Virus record (IMG/VR): IMGVR_UViG_3300048919_000251
Coordinates: 1-41,209 of that record
Source of the DNA: a virus
Direction: 5' to 3' (one strand)
Length of the DNA: 41,209 nucleotides
Shown here: positions 28,769 through 36,298 of the stretch, in pieces
Numbering within the stretch: the stretch's first letter is position 1
How the letters are laid out: the number at the start of each line of letters is the position of its first letter
The notes under the pieces: model-generated
What the model was told of the DNA's origin: nothing
The model's input: the letters and a program-made list of their open reading frames with translations, nothing else
The model's database searches: none
Program-made: the position numbers and the translations under genes

Positions 28769-29752
28769 TCAACCGATATTAAACGATATCATTCGACGTC
28801 TTTCGACAGTCCTCGTCCTTGCTTCCGCCGGGTTCCACCCGTTCAGTGCCGCTTCGTTAACGTCTTTCCCGTATCGCCGCGGAATCAACGCCAGCCGCAC
28901 GTCAAGCTTTCCGGCCACTTCCGCCACTATTGCGTTCCGCCAAGCTCTGCCCGGCCTATCGTTATCCCGGTATATCGTCAGCTCCTCGATGGTCGACCGG
29001 AGCAATAGTTCCGCCTTCGCCCGAGTGAACGCCGTCCCGCCCGTTGCTACCGCGAATATTCCATGCGACATTAGCGTTAACGCATCTATCTCCGCCTCCA
29101 CTATCGCACACTTCCGCAATTTCCGGCTGTATACGATGTCGATTCCGTAGAGCATATCGCGGATTGGGCGGCCGCCTTTCGCGTACCAAAACGTCTTATC
29201 AACGACTTTCCGGAACTTAACGTTTCCCAGCGAACCGTCTGCGTTAAACCAAGGAATCGTAATCGCCCGCTGCTGCCGATCGTATCCAATTCGCATGAGC
29301 TGCTGAACCGCTTCCGATATCCCGCGCCCGGCCAGATAAGGCGACCGCCAGTTATAGCCGTCCAGTATACCGTTGCCTATTCGGTATACCTTCGGCTTGT
29401 CCGTCGCGAGTCGGATCGGACTTAACGTAACCTCGGCGGCCGGGTCCCGTGATTCGCCGTACTTTGCCGCCAGATACTCGGCCGCCTCTTCGTACGTTTC
29501 CTGCCGGAGAAACGCTAGGAGCCTGACGAAGCTGCCGGATTGCCACGCAGGATCAACCGCTCCATAATCGCGCCACCCGCCATGTTCGAAGATTACCGCA
29601 AATGACGGATTATTTTCGTACCGGAACGGGCTGGCGGCGATTAGCTTGTCCGATGACCATGAGGCCGACTTAAACGAAAACTCTTCGAGTTCGGCGCGGA
29701 TGTCTACGGGAAGTTGCGTTTCGAGTGCGTTTGGACCGCGTATTGCTATCAA
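28769..29752 (-). CDS. DnaG-type primase with TOPRIM domain
   Basis: 327 aa; makes RNA primers for replication. The TOPRIM motifs are clear: CAIVEAEIDALTL (Glu219-type) and TIYRDNDRPG (Asp-x-Asp at 263-265). The N-terminal segment SPFRYENNPSFAVIFEHGGW has the shape of a DnaG zinc-binding domain but lacks its Cys/His ligands. The RNA polymerase-like N-subdomain (YLAGRGISEAVQQLMRIGYD) precedes the TOPRIM. The start is a TTG with GGAAGG some 12 bases upstream. It lies with helicase and loader in the replication module, interrupted by the AT-rich gene at 29755. Confidence 0.9.
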   Translation of the reverse strand: MIAIRGPNALETQLPVDIRAELEEFSFKSASWSSDKLIAASPFRYENNPSFAVIFEHGGWRDYGAVDPAWQSGSFVRLLAFLRQETYEEAAEYLAAKYGESRDPAAEVTLSPIRLATDKPKVYRIGNGILDGYNWRSPYLAGRGISEAVQQLMRIGYDRQQRAITIPWFNADGSLGNVKFRKVVDKTFWYAKGGRPIRDMLYGIDIVYSRKLRKCAIVEAEIDALTLMSHGIFAVATGGTAFTRAKAELLLRSTIEELTIYRDNDRPGRAWRNAIVAEVAGKLDVRLALIPRRYGKDVNEAALNGWNPAEARTRTVERRRMISFNIG

Positions 29753-29754
29753 CT

Positions 29755-30300
29755 TTAGTCACTTCCTTCCGTTTTTGATGCCAAAGAACGTGCCCTCCGC
29801 AACCCATCAACCGCGTGCTTAACCTCCATTAATGTGTTTATCTGGTTGCTGTCAAGCCTCGCGATGGTATTGGGTGGTAAGTCATACAATCTAGCAACAG
29901 CTTCGTGATTCTTTGACAGTACATCTTCTAACTCGTTCATTAGATACCATATGTTTAACATTGTCTTTCGAGCTTCTGATTCATAGGAGTAATTCCCGCT
30001 AATATCTTCTCTTACGACAACTGAGAAGCTGTTGTCTTTATTCATATAGACTTTTTTTGCTCTAGGGACAAACACAGCCTCGCGTGGGCCTAACTTTATT
30101 TTAGTTACGTCATCACGCTTTTTCTCTAGGTCCCATATGGCGTTACGTACTTTATTTCGGGTTATCTCGACATCTATCCCTGGTGATATAATGTTTTCAC
30201 ATATTTTTTGAATTAAATCTATCTGTCTAATCCCTGTCGGGAACTCATTGACTACAGCAACCGCCTTGTCTCTTATGTCGTCTATAGTCAGACCTATCAT
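29755..30300 (-). CDS. AT-rich HTH-like protein inserted between primase and helicase
   Basis: 181 aa from an ATG with AAGGTGG 6 bases upstream. Residues 20-70 read as a winged-helix or helix-turn-helix segment (GIRQIDLIQKICENIISPG, then KVRNAIWDLEKKRDDVTK). A second, helical region follows a strand-rich part. Codon use (many TTA, ATA, AAA, AAT) and GC content differ plainly from the neighbours, which points to recent acquisition. Its upstream region has three direct repeats that fit an autoregulatory operator. Not recognised. Confidence 0.7.
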   Translation of the reverse strand: MIGLTIDDIRDKAVAVVNEFPTGIRQIDLIQKICENIISPGIDVEITRNKVRNAIWDLEKKRDDVTKIKLGPREAVFVPRAKKVYMNKDNSFSVVVREDISGNYSYESEARKTMLNIWYLMNELEDVLSKNHEAVARLYDLPPNTIARLDSNQINTLMEVKHAVDGLRRARSLASKTEGSD

Positions 30301-30317
30301 CTGCCTCCACCTTCATT

Positions 30318-30370
30318 CTTAGACTAATATCGTTTAATCTTTAGATCAACTGATTTTGATTTTAGATTAA
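30318..30370. repeat. Three direct repeats at 21-22 bp spacing (operator-like)
   Basis: CTTAGACTAA (30318-30327), TTTAGATCAA (30340-30349) and TTTAGATTAA (30361-30370) follow YTTAGAYYAA, all in the same direction, two helical turns apart, in the AT-rich gap upstream of the inserted 181-aa gene. They probably bind that protein or another regulator. Confidence 0.6.
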
Positions 30371-30398
30371 GATGCTAGGAAAGTCAATACGTATTCAT

Positions 30399-31766
30399 CT
30401 AAAAGTTTCCAACGAACTTAGCCGCCACATCCGCCGCCACTGGCTCCCGCACGATCCCGATATTCGGCATATACACGATTTCCGCGCGCGTGTCTTCCCC
30501 GCCGGACCGCCCCTTGCCCAGCTCAATTACGCCGCGGCCTTCATGCGCCAACGTGTCTAAACCGATAAGTAACGCCGCATCTTCGAGGAGCTGCTTCGTT
30601 TTCTTAACGTCAGCCCGCCGTGGAGGCTTCAGTTCACGTACCCCATCGTCATTCTTTTCGCCAGCATCTTCGTCAGCCTGCGTAATCGCAACCGTAACGA
30701 CGCCGAGGTTGCCCGTCATAATGCGGAGCTTTTTGGACGTAGCTGCCGCGTCCCCGCCGGCCGTTTTTGACGTATTTGTTTCGTAATCGAGGTAATAGAA
30801 CGGGTCCACGATTACAACGTCCGCGCCGGTTTCGATAATATCCGAACGCAGGGCGGCCAAGCTCCGGTCAATAAAGCCGTCATCGTCCGTCGCCCGAACG
30901 ATAAGCTTGCCCGGAATTAGTTCGTTGATCTCCCGCAGGAATTTGACGAAAGATTCGTAATTTTCCGACGATAGCTTAGCGCCTTGTAACGCCCGGTTAT
31001 CGAAACCGGCTTCGTAGTCGATTCCGTTCACGGCCGTTTTTGCTAATCCGAGCCTCGCCGAAATGGACGTATAAGCCCGCGCCATCCACTCGAATTTGCC
31101 CATTTCCAGCGCCCACACTAATACTTTTGCGCCCTGGAACGCAAACTCTATCGCTTCCTCCATCGTCAATACGGACTTGCCCCGGCCGGACCGCGCGAAG
31201 AAAACGTACATATTACTCGACCAGTAGCCGCCGCCGACCGCCGCATTTATCGTCGGGAACTTCGATTTCCATAGTCGCCGCGACTTTCCGCTTGCCCGCG
31301 CCTCATATTCCGCTAGGAACACGTCGGCCGCCTCGCTGCCTGTTACGTCGATCCCCGTTTCGCGCCGCACCGTAGACTTCCGTTTGATTTCCGCGATTTC
31401 GCCCGTCAGCCAGCGCTCATACTCGTCAATCGTCGCGGACTTTCCGATTTCGGCAAACTTGGAGGCAACGTCGGGCCCGCCGAGAAATTCCGCCAGCCGC
31501 CGCTTCCCCCACGCCTCCTTCAACTTACGCGCCAGATATTCGTAGCTGTCCGTAACCGCTGGGATGTACGTAAAGTCCGGGACCGCTTCGACGAGGACTG
31601 CGTATGAAGGCGCATTTCCGCCATTTTCGGCCGAATATCGCTGTATGAACGAAAACGCTTCGCGCTCCGGTTCCGTTTGAAAATAGTCCGGGCCGATTTC
31701 GTAGCGGTCGAATACGGACAACTTGTTATCGTCAATTGTCTTTGATATCAACGCTTCTGCCGTCAA
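30399..31766 (-). CDS. DnaB-type replicative helicase
   Basis: 455 aa; unwinds DNA at the fork. An N-terminal helical domain (primase/loader contact) runs to about residue 130. The RecA-like core starts near FPTINAAVGGGYW, with Walker A ARSGRGKS at 191-198, the EMGKFEWMAR motif, Walker B ADVVIVDPFYYLD, the ITQADEDAG sensor segment, and a KKTKQLLEDAALLIGL helix as in DnaB/gp41 enzymes. The start is a TTG with GGAGG 10 bases upstream. Confidence 0.93.
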   Translation of the reverse strand: MTAEALISKTIDDNKLSVFDRYEIGPDYFQTEPEREAFSFIQRYSAENGGNAPSYAVLVEAVPDFTYIPAVTDSYEYLARKLKEAWGKRRLAEFLGGPDVASKFAEIGKSATIDEYERWLTGEIAEIKRKSTVRRETGIDVTGSEAADVFLAEYEARASGKSRRLWKSKFPTINAAVGGGYWSSNMYVFFARSGRGKSVLTMEEAIEFAFQGAKVLVWALEMGKFEWMARAYTSISARLGLAKTAVNGIDYEAGFDNRALQGAKLSSENYESFVKFLREINELIPGKLIVRATDDDGFIDRSLAALRSDIIETGADVVIVDPFYYLDYETNTSKTAGGDAAATSKKLRIMTGNLGVVTVAITQADEDAGEKNDDGVRELKPPRRADVKKTKQLLEDAALLIGLDTLAHEGRGVIELGKGRSGGEDTRAEIVYMPNIGIVREPVAADVAAKFVGNF

Positions 31767-32209
31767 TTATGCCTCACCTCCGTCGTAGTTGTAAAACCTC
31801 GTATTCTTCCATATTTCACCGTTAACGAGTTACTTTTAATGGTATTTTTCCACGATCACCCATAATCATGTTATGCTAGTTGTTTTGTATGTTATTTATA
31901 GGTTATTTGCTAATCTAAGAAAACACATAAAATTTACAGCTCCTTTTATCTCACGTTTACTCCATTTTTCGTCTAACTGAGTATAAATTAGCTGCTCGAA
32001 GATGATCAAACCCGAAATACCGCGATTTTAAGCGATATCACCCTTCTTACGTTTGTTGTAATGTGTCTTTCTTTTGTTACAAAGACGTTACAAACTGTCA
32101 AATATGTTCTTGTGAGTATCGGTGTGTTCTGTTCCATTAGAAGAACTAGATACATTGTAAAAGTAAGAAAATTCGCTGATCGCCTTCATTCTCACTCATA
32201 CGCCGTTTT
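31767..32209. other. AT-rich non-coding gap between helicase loader and helicase
   Basis: About 440 bases with no convincing gene and much lower GC than the flanks. It contains two tandem GTTACAAA copies (32076-32083 and 32087-32094) and several AT-only stretches. A 12-codon frame (31788-31826 region, minus) lies just before the helicase but has no ribosome binding site. The position between replication genes and the AT richness make it a candidate origin or long leader; neither is proven. Confidence 0.5.
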
Positions 32210-32968
32210 TCATATTTTGCGAATCCCGCGCTTACTCTCGCCCTTGAACGTCAGCTCGATCGTCATATCGCGAATCCGATCCGCCAACCGCCGATCGAAC
32301 AGCGCTGCCAGCTCCGACATAGCGATATTGCTCGTATAAATAGTCGGCAACCCCGCCGTTACGCGGCTGTTTATTATCGTATGCAGGTCGGCCCGGAACG
32401 CTTCAGACGCATCTCGCACGCCGATATCGTCCAGTACAACGTAATCCGCTGTCATCGCGGCCCGCTGCGTCGAGTAGTAACGTCCGGCGGCTGGCTCGGC
32501 GATTGACTCCGGTACACGCGGCCGGTTGAATGCGTTGTAGTCCGTCTGCCAGGCGTTGACGTCGACGAAGTATATCGGCCGTTGCTCCGGCTGAAGACCG
32601 CGTTTTACGGAGCCGATGTAATGTACGATAAGGTATTCGTTGAGAAGTGCGGCTGCCGTCGTTGTCTTGCCGGTGCCTGGTTCCGCTGAATACAAGTATA
32701 GCGACTTTGCTCGGTCGATTCCGCCAAATTGCCGGGCGAACGTTCCGACGTAATCCGTGAGGGCTGCGTAAACTTCCGGCTGTCCGGCGCGGGCCGGGCT
32801 CGTCTGCAACGTGAGCAGGCGGTAATCCTCCGGGATATTTGCAGCCCCGTTTCGGCCGCCCCCGCCGGAAAGTCCGTGGACTGCGAGGAAGGACGGACAT
32901 TGTCGGTTACATTCGGCCGTTCCGGCTGATCCGCAAGGGCCACGGAGAATACAGTTTGATGCGTGAAT
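32210..32968 (-). CDS. DnaC/DnaI-type AAA+ helicase loader with AUU start
   Basis: 252 aa. From the proposed start, Cys6, Cys12, Cys20 and Cys24 form an N-terminal zinc-finger-like cluster, Walker A AEPGTGKT lies at 95-102, Walker B YVVLDDIG and sensor-1 TIYTSN follow, with an Arg-rich ADRIRD end. It would load the helicase at 30399. The only annotated-type start, a GTG at 32977, lies inside the GAGAGGTG ribosome binding site itself. AUU at 32968 is 8 bases after GAGAGG, and the region aligns with the XRE gene at 34789, where the same position is ATG. The operon starts at an SOS promoter. Confidence 0.9.
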   Translation of the reverse strand: MHASNCILRGPCGSAGTAECNRQCPSFLAVHGLSGGGGRNGAANIPEDYRLLTLQTSPARAGQPEVYAALTDYVGTFARQFGGIDRAKSLYLYSAEPGTGKTTTAAALLNEYLIVHYIGSVKRGLQPEQRPIYFVDVNAWQTDYNAFNRPRVPESIAEPAAGRYYSTQRAAMTADYVVLDDIGVRDASEAFRADLHTIINSRVTAGLPTIYTSNIAMSELAALFDRRLADRIRDMTIELTFKGESKRGIRKI

Positions 32969-33013
32969 AAATATCACCTCTCAACCACAGTTTAGACAAC
33001 GACCTTCCCAGCG

Positions 33014-33151
33014 TCAATTTACGCTGCGTAATAAATTTTGTTCCCACACTTTCCGAAGCCGCGCACTCCCCGCCGTTTCCGCCAAGTCTCGAAGCAAGTC
33101 CGCAGGCCGGCCTCGATACTCCGTTAAATAGCGGTTGCCTTTCGGTTCCAT
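33014..33151 (-). CDS. 45-aa basic helical protein
   Basis: The frame MEPKGNRYLTEYRGRPADLL continues as charged helix to VWEQNLLRSVN. AGGAGGG lies 7 bases before the ATG; the start overlaps the end of the 66-aa gene, as is usual in this operon. It lies between that gene and the helicase loader. Function unknown. Confidence 0.6.
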   Translation of the reverse strand: MEPKGNRYLTEYRGRPADLLRDLAETAGSARLRKVWEQNLLRSVN

Positions 33152-33324
33152 TCGCGCACCCTCCTATTTAACCCGTCTTGATACGCCATCAGGCGCATGA
33201 AGCGGTTGCTTTTCGGCTTTTTAACCGGCCGCCCGTAAATTTGAGCGAGCCGGACCGAGCTGTATTCGCTGACCTTGCGGATATAATAGTCGGACCGCTC
33301 GGTCGGCGTTTTTGTGTTACGCAT
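33124..33324 (-). CDS. Small basic protein, first gene of the SOS-controlled loader operon
   Basis: 66 aa with AGGAGG 8 bases before the ATG. The sequence is rich in Arg and Tyr (SDYYIRKVSEYSSVRLAQIY, then RFMRLMAYQDGLNRRV), probably helical and nucleic-acid binding. It directly follows the LexA-box promoter at 33340-33382 and precedes the 45-aa protein and the helicase loader. Not recognised. Confidence 0.65.
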   Translation of the reverse strand: MRNTKTPTERSDYYIRKVSEYSSVRLAQIYGRPVKKPKSNRFMRLMAYQDGLNRRVREWNRKATAI

Positions 33325-33339
33325 GATATAAACCTCCTA

Positions 33340-33382
33340 GAACGTTTGTTCCCATTGTACAACGGTACAAGTATCTTGTACA
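33340..33382 (-). promoter_or_regulatory. Leftward promoter with LexA box and TTGTAC palindromes
   Basis: On the minus strand: TGTACA (33377-33382), 17-base spacer, TACAAT (33354-33359), two bases, then GAACAAACGTTC (33340-33351), matching GAAC-RNRY-GTTC. Same arrangement as at 1943-1962. Two palindromes overlap the promoter: TTGTACAA (33355-33362) and GTACAAG-TAT-CTTGTAC (33365-33381), so a second repressor may act here. Drives the 66-aa, 45-aa and helicase-loader genes. Confidence 0.75.
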
Positions 33383-33420
33383 CGGAAATTTCTTCCTCCG
33401 TTGAATATTCATATTCAGCG

Positions 33421-34386
33421 TCAAATCTCTTCCATATCGACATCGCACGGCTTGCACCGTATTAGCAGGCCGGGCTTGCTCGCGCGGACCTTTGCGCCGC
33501 AGTCCGGACACTCTAACTTATACGAGTTTGATGCCTTTTTCGCTTTCTCCGGAACGGCCCGGTATAGTCCAAACGCTTCCGGATTGACGCCTATCGTATC
33601 GATGAAGGCCCGCGTCTCTTCCGTCAACTTGGCCGCCGACCAGCCGATCTTTTTGTCCGGTTTATCGAAATCGTAATAAAACATATTGTCACGCTCGCAG
33701 GCCGCCTTGAACCGGAGGTTATGGTATGTACCGCCGCGGCTGACGTCCTGAACGCCGATGTGTACGTTATGCAAATGGACCATTTCGTGAAGCAGCGTCC
33801 GCAGGATATCGTAATGTTCACGCGCCATATGTTCGGCCGACAGGTTGATTTCATAGCGGTGCCCGTCCGGCTCGCTTCCGTCTCCTTCCGCTCCAGGTCG
33901 ATGCCAGAACGGTACTAACGAACACCAGCCGTATGCCTGACGTTTACCGGCGGCCTGAATCGTTATTGCGGGCTCGGCGAGGACTCCGCCGAAATAGCGG
34001 TCATTGAATGCGCGGAAACACCGATGTAATTCGTCGGTCGCCGTTTTGATATTCGGGAGAGGCGTAACTGCTGGCGGCTTGTATTCGGTTAGTACGGCTT
34101 CGCACGATATAATCTCGGGGTTACAGAAATACGCTACGTGGTCACAGCGGTCGCATTTCATTTCGGATATCGTAGCCTCTTCGACTTGCACGTATCCGCA
34201 TGCGGTACATTCGTAATATTTGTAATTCAGATTATCCGCAGCCTCTCTCGCGCCGTCCTTGTTACCGACTAAACTACTTGCCCATTCGCCTTCTTTCGTA
34301 TCCCAAACGGAATAAGTACATGGACGAGTGCTGTCACCGTAATAACTGTATGGGCGGACAATGTAACGTATTTTTTCGTTCCGCAT
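33421..34386 (-). CDS. SprT-like zinc metalloprotease with zinc ribbons
   Basis: 321 aa. The N-terminal part has a CxxC-CxxC knuckle (YYECTACGYVQVEE, MKCDRCDHVAYFC). The centre is SprT-like: RCFRAFNDRYFGGVL, then TLLHEMVHLHNVHIG with the HExxH site and a third ligand His in GGTYHNLRFKAACE. The C-terminus ends in a zinc ribbon (LECPDCGAKVRASKPGLLIR, CKPC). SprT/Spartan proteases in cells cut DNA-protein crosslinks, which would suit a phage replication region; this is inference. AAGGAG precedes the ATG. Confidence 0.85.
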   Translation of the reverse strand: MRNEKIRYIVRPYSYYGDSTRPCTYSVWDTKEGEWASSLVGNKDGAREAADNLNYKYYECTACGYVQVEEATISEMKCDRCDHVAYFCNPEIISCEAVLTEYKPPAVTPLPNIKTATDELHRCFRAFNDRYFGGVLAEPAITIQAAGKRQAYGWCSLVPFWHRPGAEGDGSEPDGHRYEINLSAEHMAREHYDILRTLLHEMVHLHNVHIGVQDVSRGGTYHNLRFKAACERDNMFYYDFDKPDKKIGWSAAKLTEETRAFIDTIGVNPEAFGLYRAVPEKAKKASNSYKLECPDCGAKVRASKPGLLIRCKPCDVDMEEI

Positions 34387-34788
34387 TTACGTCAACTCCT
34401 TCGTTCTTATTTCGTTTCCATGACGAAAGCCCCGATGGAGCCAACGCCAGCTTCAGAACGCGGAGAGGCTGCGTTCTTTTTTCGTCAATTCTGCGTTGAG
34501 GAAACGTCAGAATAACGACAACTATGCGGAGGTCAATCGAGGTTAAAGCGTGGTGCGAACGTTTTGGGCCGATAAGACGAGGATGTCTTCGGGATCGGCG
34601 GCCGGTCGCGTATGTAAATCGAGGTGAGGCGAGTTGAGGCGAGGTTTTTACTACGTGATTATTGGATACGTGATATGTTATAATGCTACATATAACGCGA
34701 CTCAAAAGTACATGTATCAAAACTTCATGTCTTTATAATACGTGTATTCGTAATACGTGTCAATACTTAATTTGAGGTGATAATATTT
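34387..34788 (+). promoter_or_regulatory. Non-coding region with terminator, paired TACGTG repeats and two promoters
   Basis: About 400 bases without a gene. Two -10 elements point right: an extended one, TGTTATAAT (34676-34684), and TATAAT (34734-34739). Each has a pair of TACGTG sites 15 bases apart: 34652 and 34667 for the first, 34739 and 34754 for the second. These look like operators for the XRE protein encoded next. TGAGGCGAG is repeated at 34625-34633 and 34635-34643. Confidence 0.6.
34455..34482 (+). terminator. Intrinsic terminator on the rightward strand
   Basis: AGAACGC (34455-34461) and GCGTTCT (34471-34477) form a perfect 7-bp stem with a 9-base loop, followed by TTTTTT. No rightward gene precedes it; the transcript it ends may be a small RNA or an antisense to the SprT-like gene. 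Confidence 0.65.
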
Positions 34789-35067
34789 ATGGCGACCATG
34801 GGCGAACGAATTAAAACACTTAGAGAAAGAGAAGGGCTTACACAAAGAGAACTGTCTGAAGCACTAGGTTATAAAACAACCCGCTCACTACAGCGACTTG
34901 AAGCTGACGAAGCAACGCTCACTAACGATCAAATAATTATAATGTGCCTTTTCTTCGATGTATCCGCAGATTATTTTCTAGGGCTATCCGATGATGGTTC
35001 CAAACGAAACTATAATATCCTCCGGGATTTCCCCTCTCGTATTGTTAATATCGAATCTATGCGATGA
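34789..35067 (+). CDS. XRE family regulator (CI-like)
   Basis: 92 aa from the ATG at 34789; GAGGTG lies upstream, and the GTG at 34777 is part of that site. The N-terminal domain is a standard helix-turn-helix (MGERIKTLREREGLTQRELS, EALGYKTTRSLQRLE), followed by a VSADYFLGLSDD phrase seen in many phage and SinR/CI-type repressors. Its codon use is more AT-rich than the operons around it, as is common for repressor genes. Paired TACGTG operators in front suggest autoregulation. It may be the main lysogeny repressor. Confidence 0.85.
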   Translation: MATMGERIKTLREREGLTQRELSEALGYKTTRSLQRLEADEATLTNDQIIIMCLFFDVSADYFLGLSDDGSKRNYNILRDFPSRIVNIESMR

Positions 35068-35121
35068 TATCTCCGGGCCCGCCATTCATTCGGACGAGCC
35101 CCGAGCGGAGTGGAAGAAGCG

Positions 35122-35749
35122 CTAACTAGCCGCCAGCTCCCGGTACATATAGTCGAGTCCCTTCGGAGTAACGCGCGTAACCGACCGAACCTTGCCGCCG
35201 CGTATCGTTTCCACTACGACAAAGAACCCTCCGTCGGTGAAGCGCTGGTATGGTACGTTCTCCTTCGTTAATACCTTCCGCCCACATCAACGTATCGTAT
35301 GCGGCCACTTTCGGAGCCTGCTCGGTGATAACGGATGCCAGGCGCTCCTTTTCCGCACGCTCCGTTTTTAATTGCGTTGCGAGCCGGATAATCGTATCGG
35401 GGTTGAGTAGCGCCTCCTCTACTTTATCGGGCGTTAGGTAACCGCCATGTTTACGGATCGCCGGGAGAACTTCAGACGTCACCCAGCGTTTGAATGCGCG
35501 GGCTTCTGGTTTACGGCTGCCGAGAATTAACGAGTATAGCCCGGACTCGTTAACGGCTGTTACTTCTTGCTTACCGCCAAGGGTGTCGGTTAAAACTACG
35601 CCCTTATCCTCGCTGTCAATGCGGGATAAAGCATCTCGGTTATTGCGAACGTCTAGTATATCGCAAATATCCTTCGCCACGAACCACGGCTCGTCCTCGA
35701 TCATTACCGTCCTTACTTCGTTCTCTCCATATTTGAACAATTGATTCAT
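35122..35749 (-). pseudogene. Broken phage antirepressor (Bro-N/KilA-C)
   Basis: The first 120 residues are a good Bro-N domain (FKYGENEVRTVMIEDEPWFV, AKDICDILDV, FKRWVTSEVLPAIRKHGGYL), followed by the linker APKVAAYDTLMWAEG. The open frame then runs into nonsense, while the neighbouring minus-strand frame encodes the end of a KilA-C domain: VPYQRFTDGGFFVVVETIRG, then SVTRVTPKGLDYMYRELAAS and TAG at 35122. About 30 residues of the KilA-C core are missing at the junction near 35265-35285. So an internal deletion with frameshift has inactivated the gene. It lies divergent from a membrane gene and convergent with the XRE gene. Confidence 0.8.
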
Positions 35750-35833
35750 TCGTCATCGCCTCCGCTTATTGTTTTCCTACTAACTCCCTACGAAAAATGT
35801 TACAATATAGTAAAATTGTAGGGAGGTCTACTT

Positions 35834-36094
35834 GTGGAAGAAACCTTAAAGGCCATTGCCTGGGTACTAGGGCTTGGCGGAATTCTTACCGGACTAATTC
35901 TCGGAATACAAGACGAGGAACTGATATTCAGTATTGCCGTACCTTATTGGGTTAGCGGAGCAATCTCCTGCCTCGTATTCCTTGCGCTCGGTGAAATCTA
36001 CCGGTTTACGCGTGAAATTCATCAAAAGCACTTCCCGGAACAGTACGCAGCGCCGGTCGCTAATCCGGAGCAACCAGCTACGCCGGCGGAATAA
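35834..36094 (+). CDS. Two-span small membrane protein
   Basis: 86 aa from a GTG with GGGAGG 7 bases upstream. Two hydrophobic helices (AIAWVLGLGGILTGLILGI and SGAISCLVFLALGEIY) are followed by a Pro/Ala-rich soluble tail. The size and topology fit small phage membrane proteins such as superinfection-exclusion or holin-like factors, but no motif decides this. A TACAATATAGT -10 region lies about 30 bases upstream. Confidence 0.65.
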   Translation: MEETLKAIAWVLGLGGILTGLILGIQDEELIFSIAVPYWVSGAISCLVFLALGEIYRFTREIHQKHFPEQYAAPVANPEQPATPAE

Positions 36095-36284
36095 CAACGT
36101 CAACAATCGGCCGGGCCCGTCTTAACCTATATCTAACCGGCCGTTTCCGCTCCAACTCCGCCGCCCATTCGGACAATTTCGCCAGCTTCCACGCCGCGTA
36201 ATCCTCGTCAGGCTCCGTCTCCATTACGTAGTGACTGTATATCGCGATCACCGCTCGGCATCGTTTATAGTCCGTTATCCGCAA
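36078..36284 (-). CDS. Small basic phage protein
   Basis: 68 aa from a TTG at 36284, 9 bases after GAGGAG. A longer frame to 36482 only shadows the upstream gene. The core RITDYKRCRAVIAIYSHYVM is followed by a helical, Arg-rich part (AAELERKRPVRYRLRRARP). It ends convergent with the membrane gene, overlapping it by 17 bases. Function unknown. Confidence 0.55.
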   Translation of the reverse strand: MRITDYKRCRAVIAIYSHYVMETEPDEDYAAWKLAKLSEWAAELERKRPVRYRLRRARPIVDVVIPPA

Positions 36285-36298
36285 ATTGCTCACGCTCC

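Noticed and set aside
31788-31950. Leader peptide or small gene before the helicase
   Set aside because: Short frames exist but none has a ribosome binding site; the region is described as a non-coding gap instead.
34334-34720. 128-aa leftward open frame
   Set aside because: It crosses a terminator and promoter region, has no ribosome binding site and no domain-like pattern.
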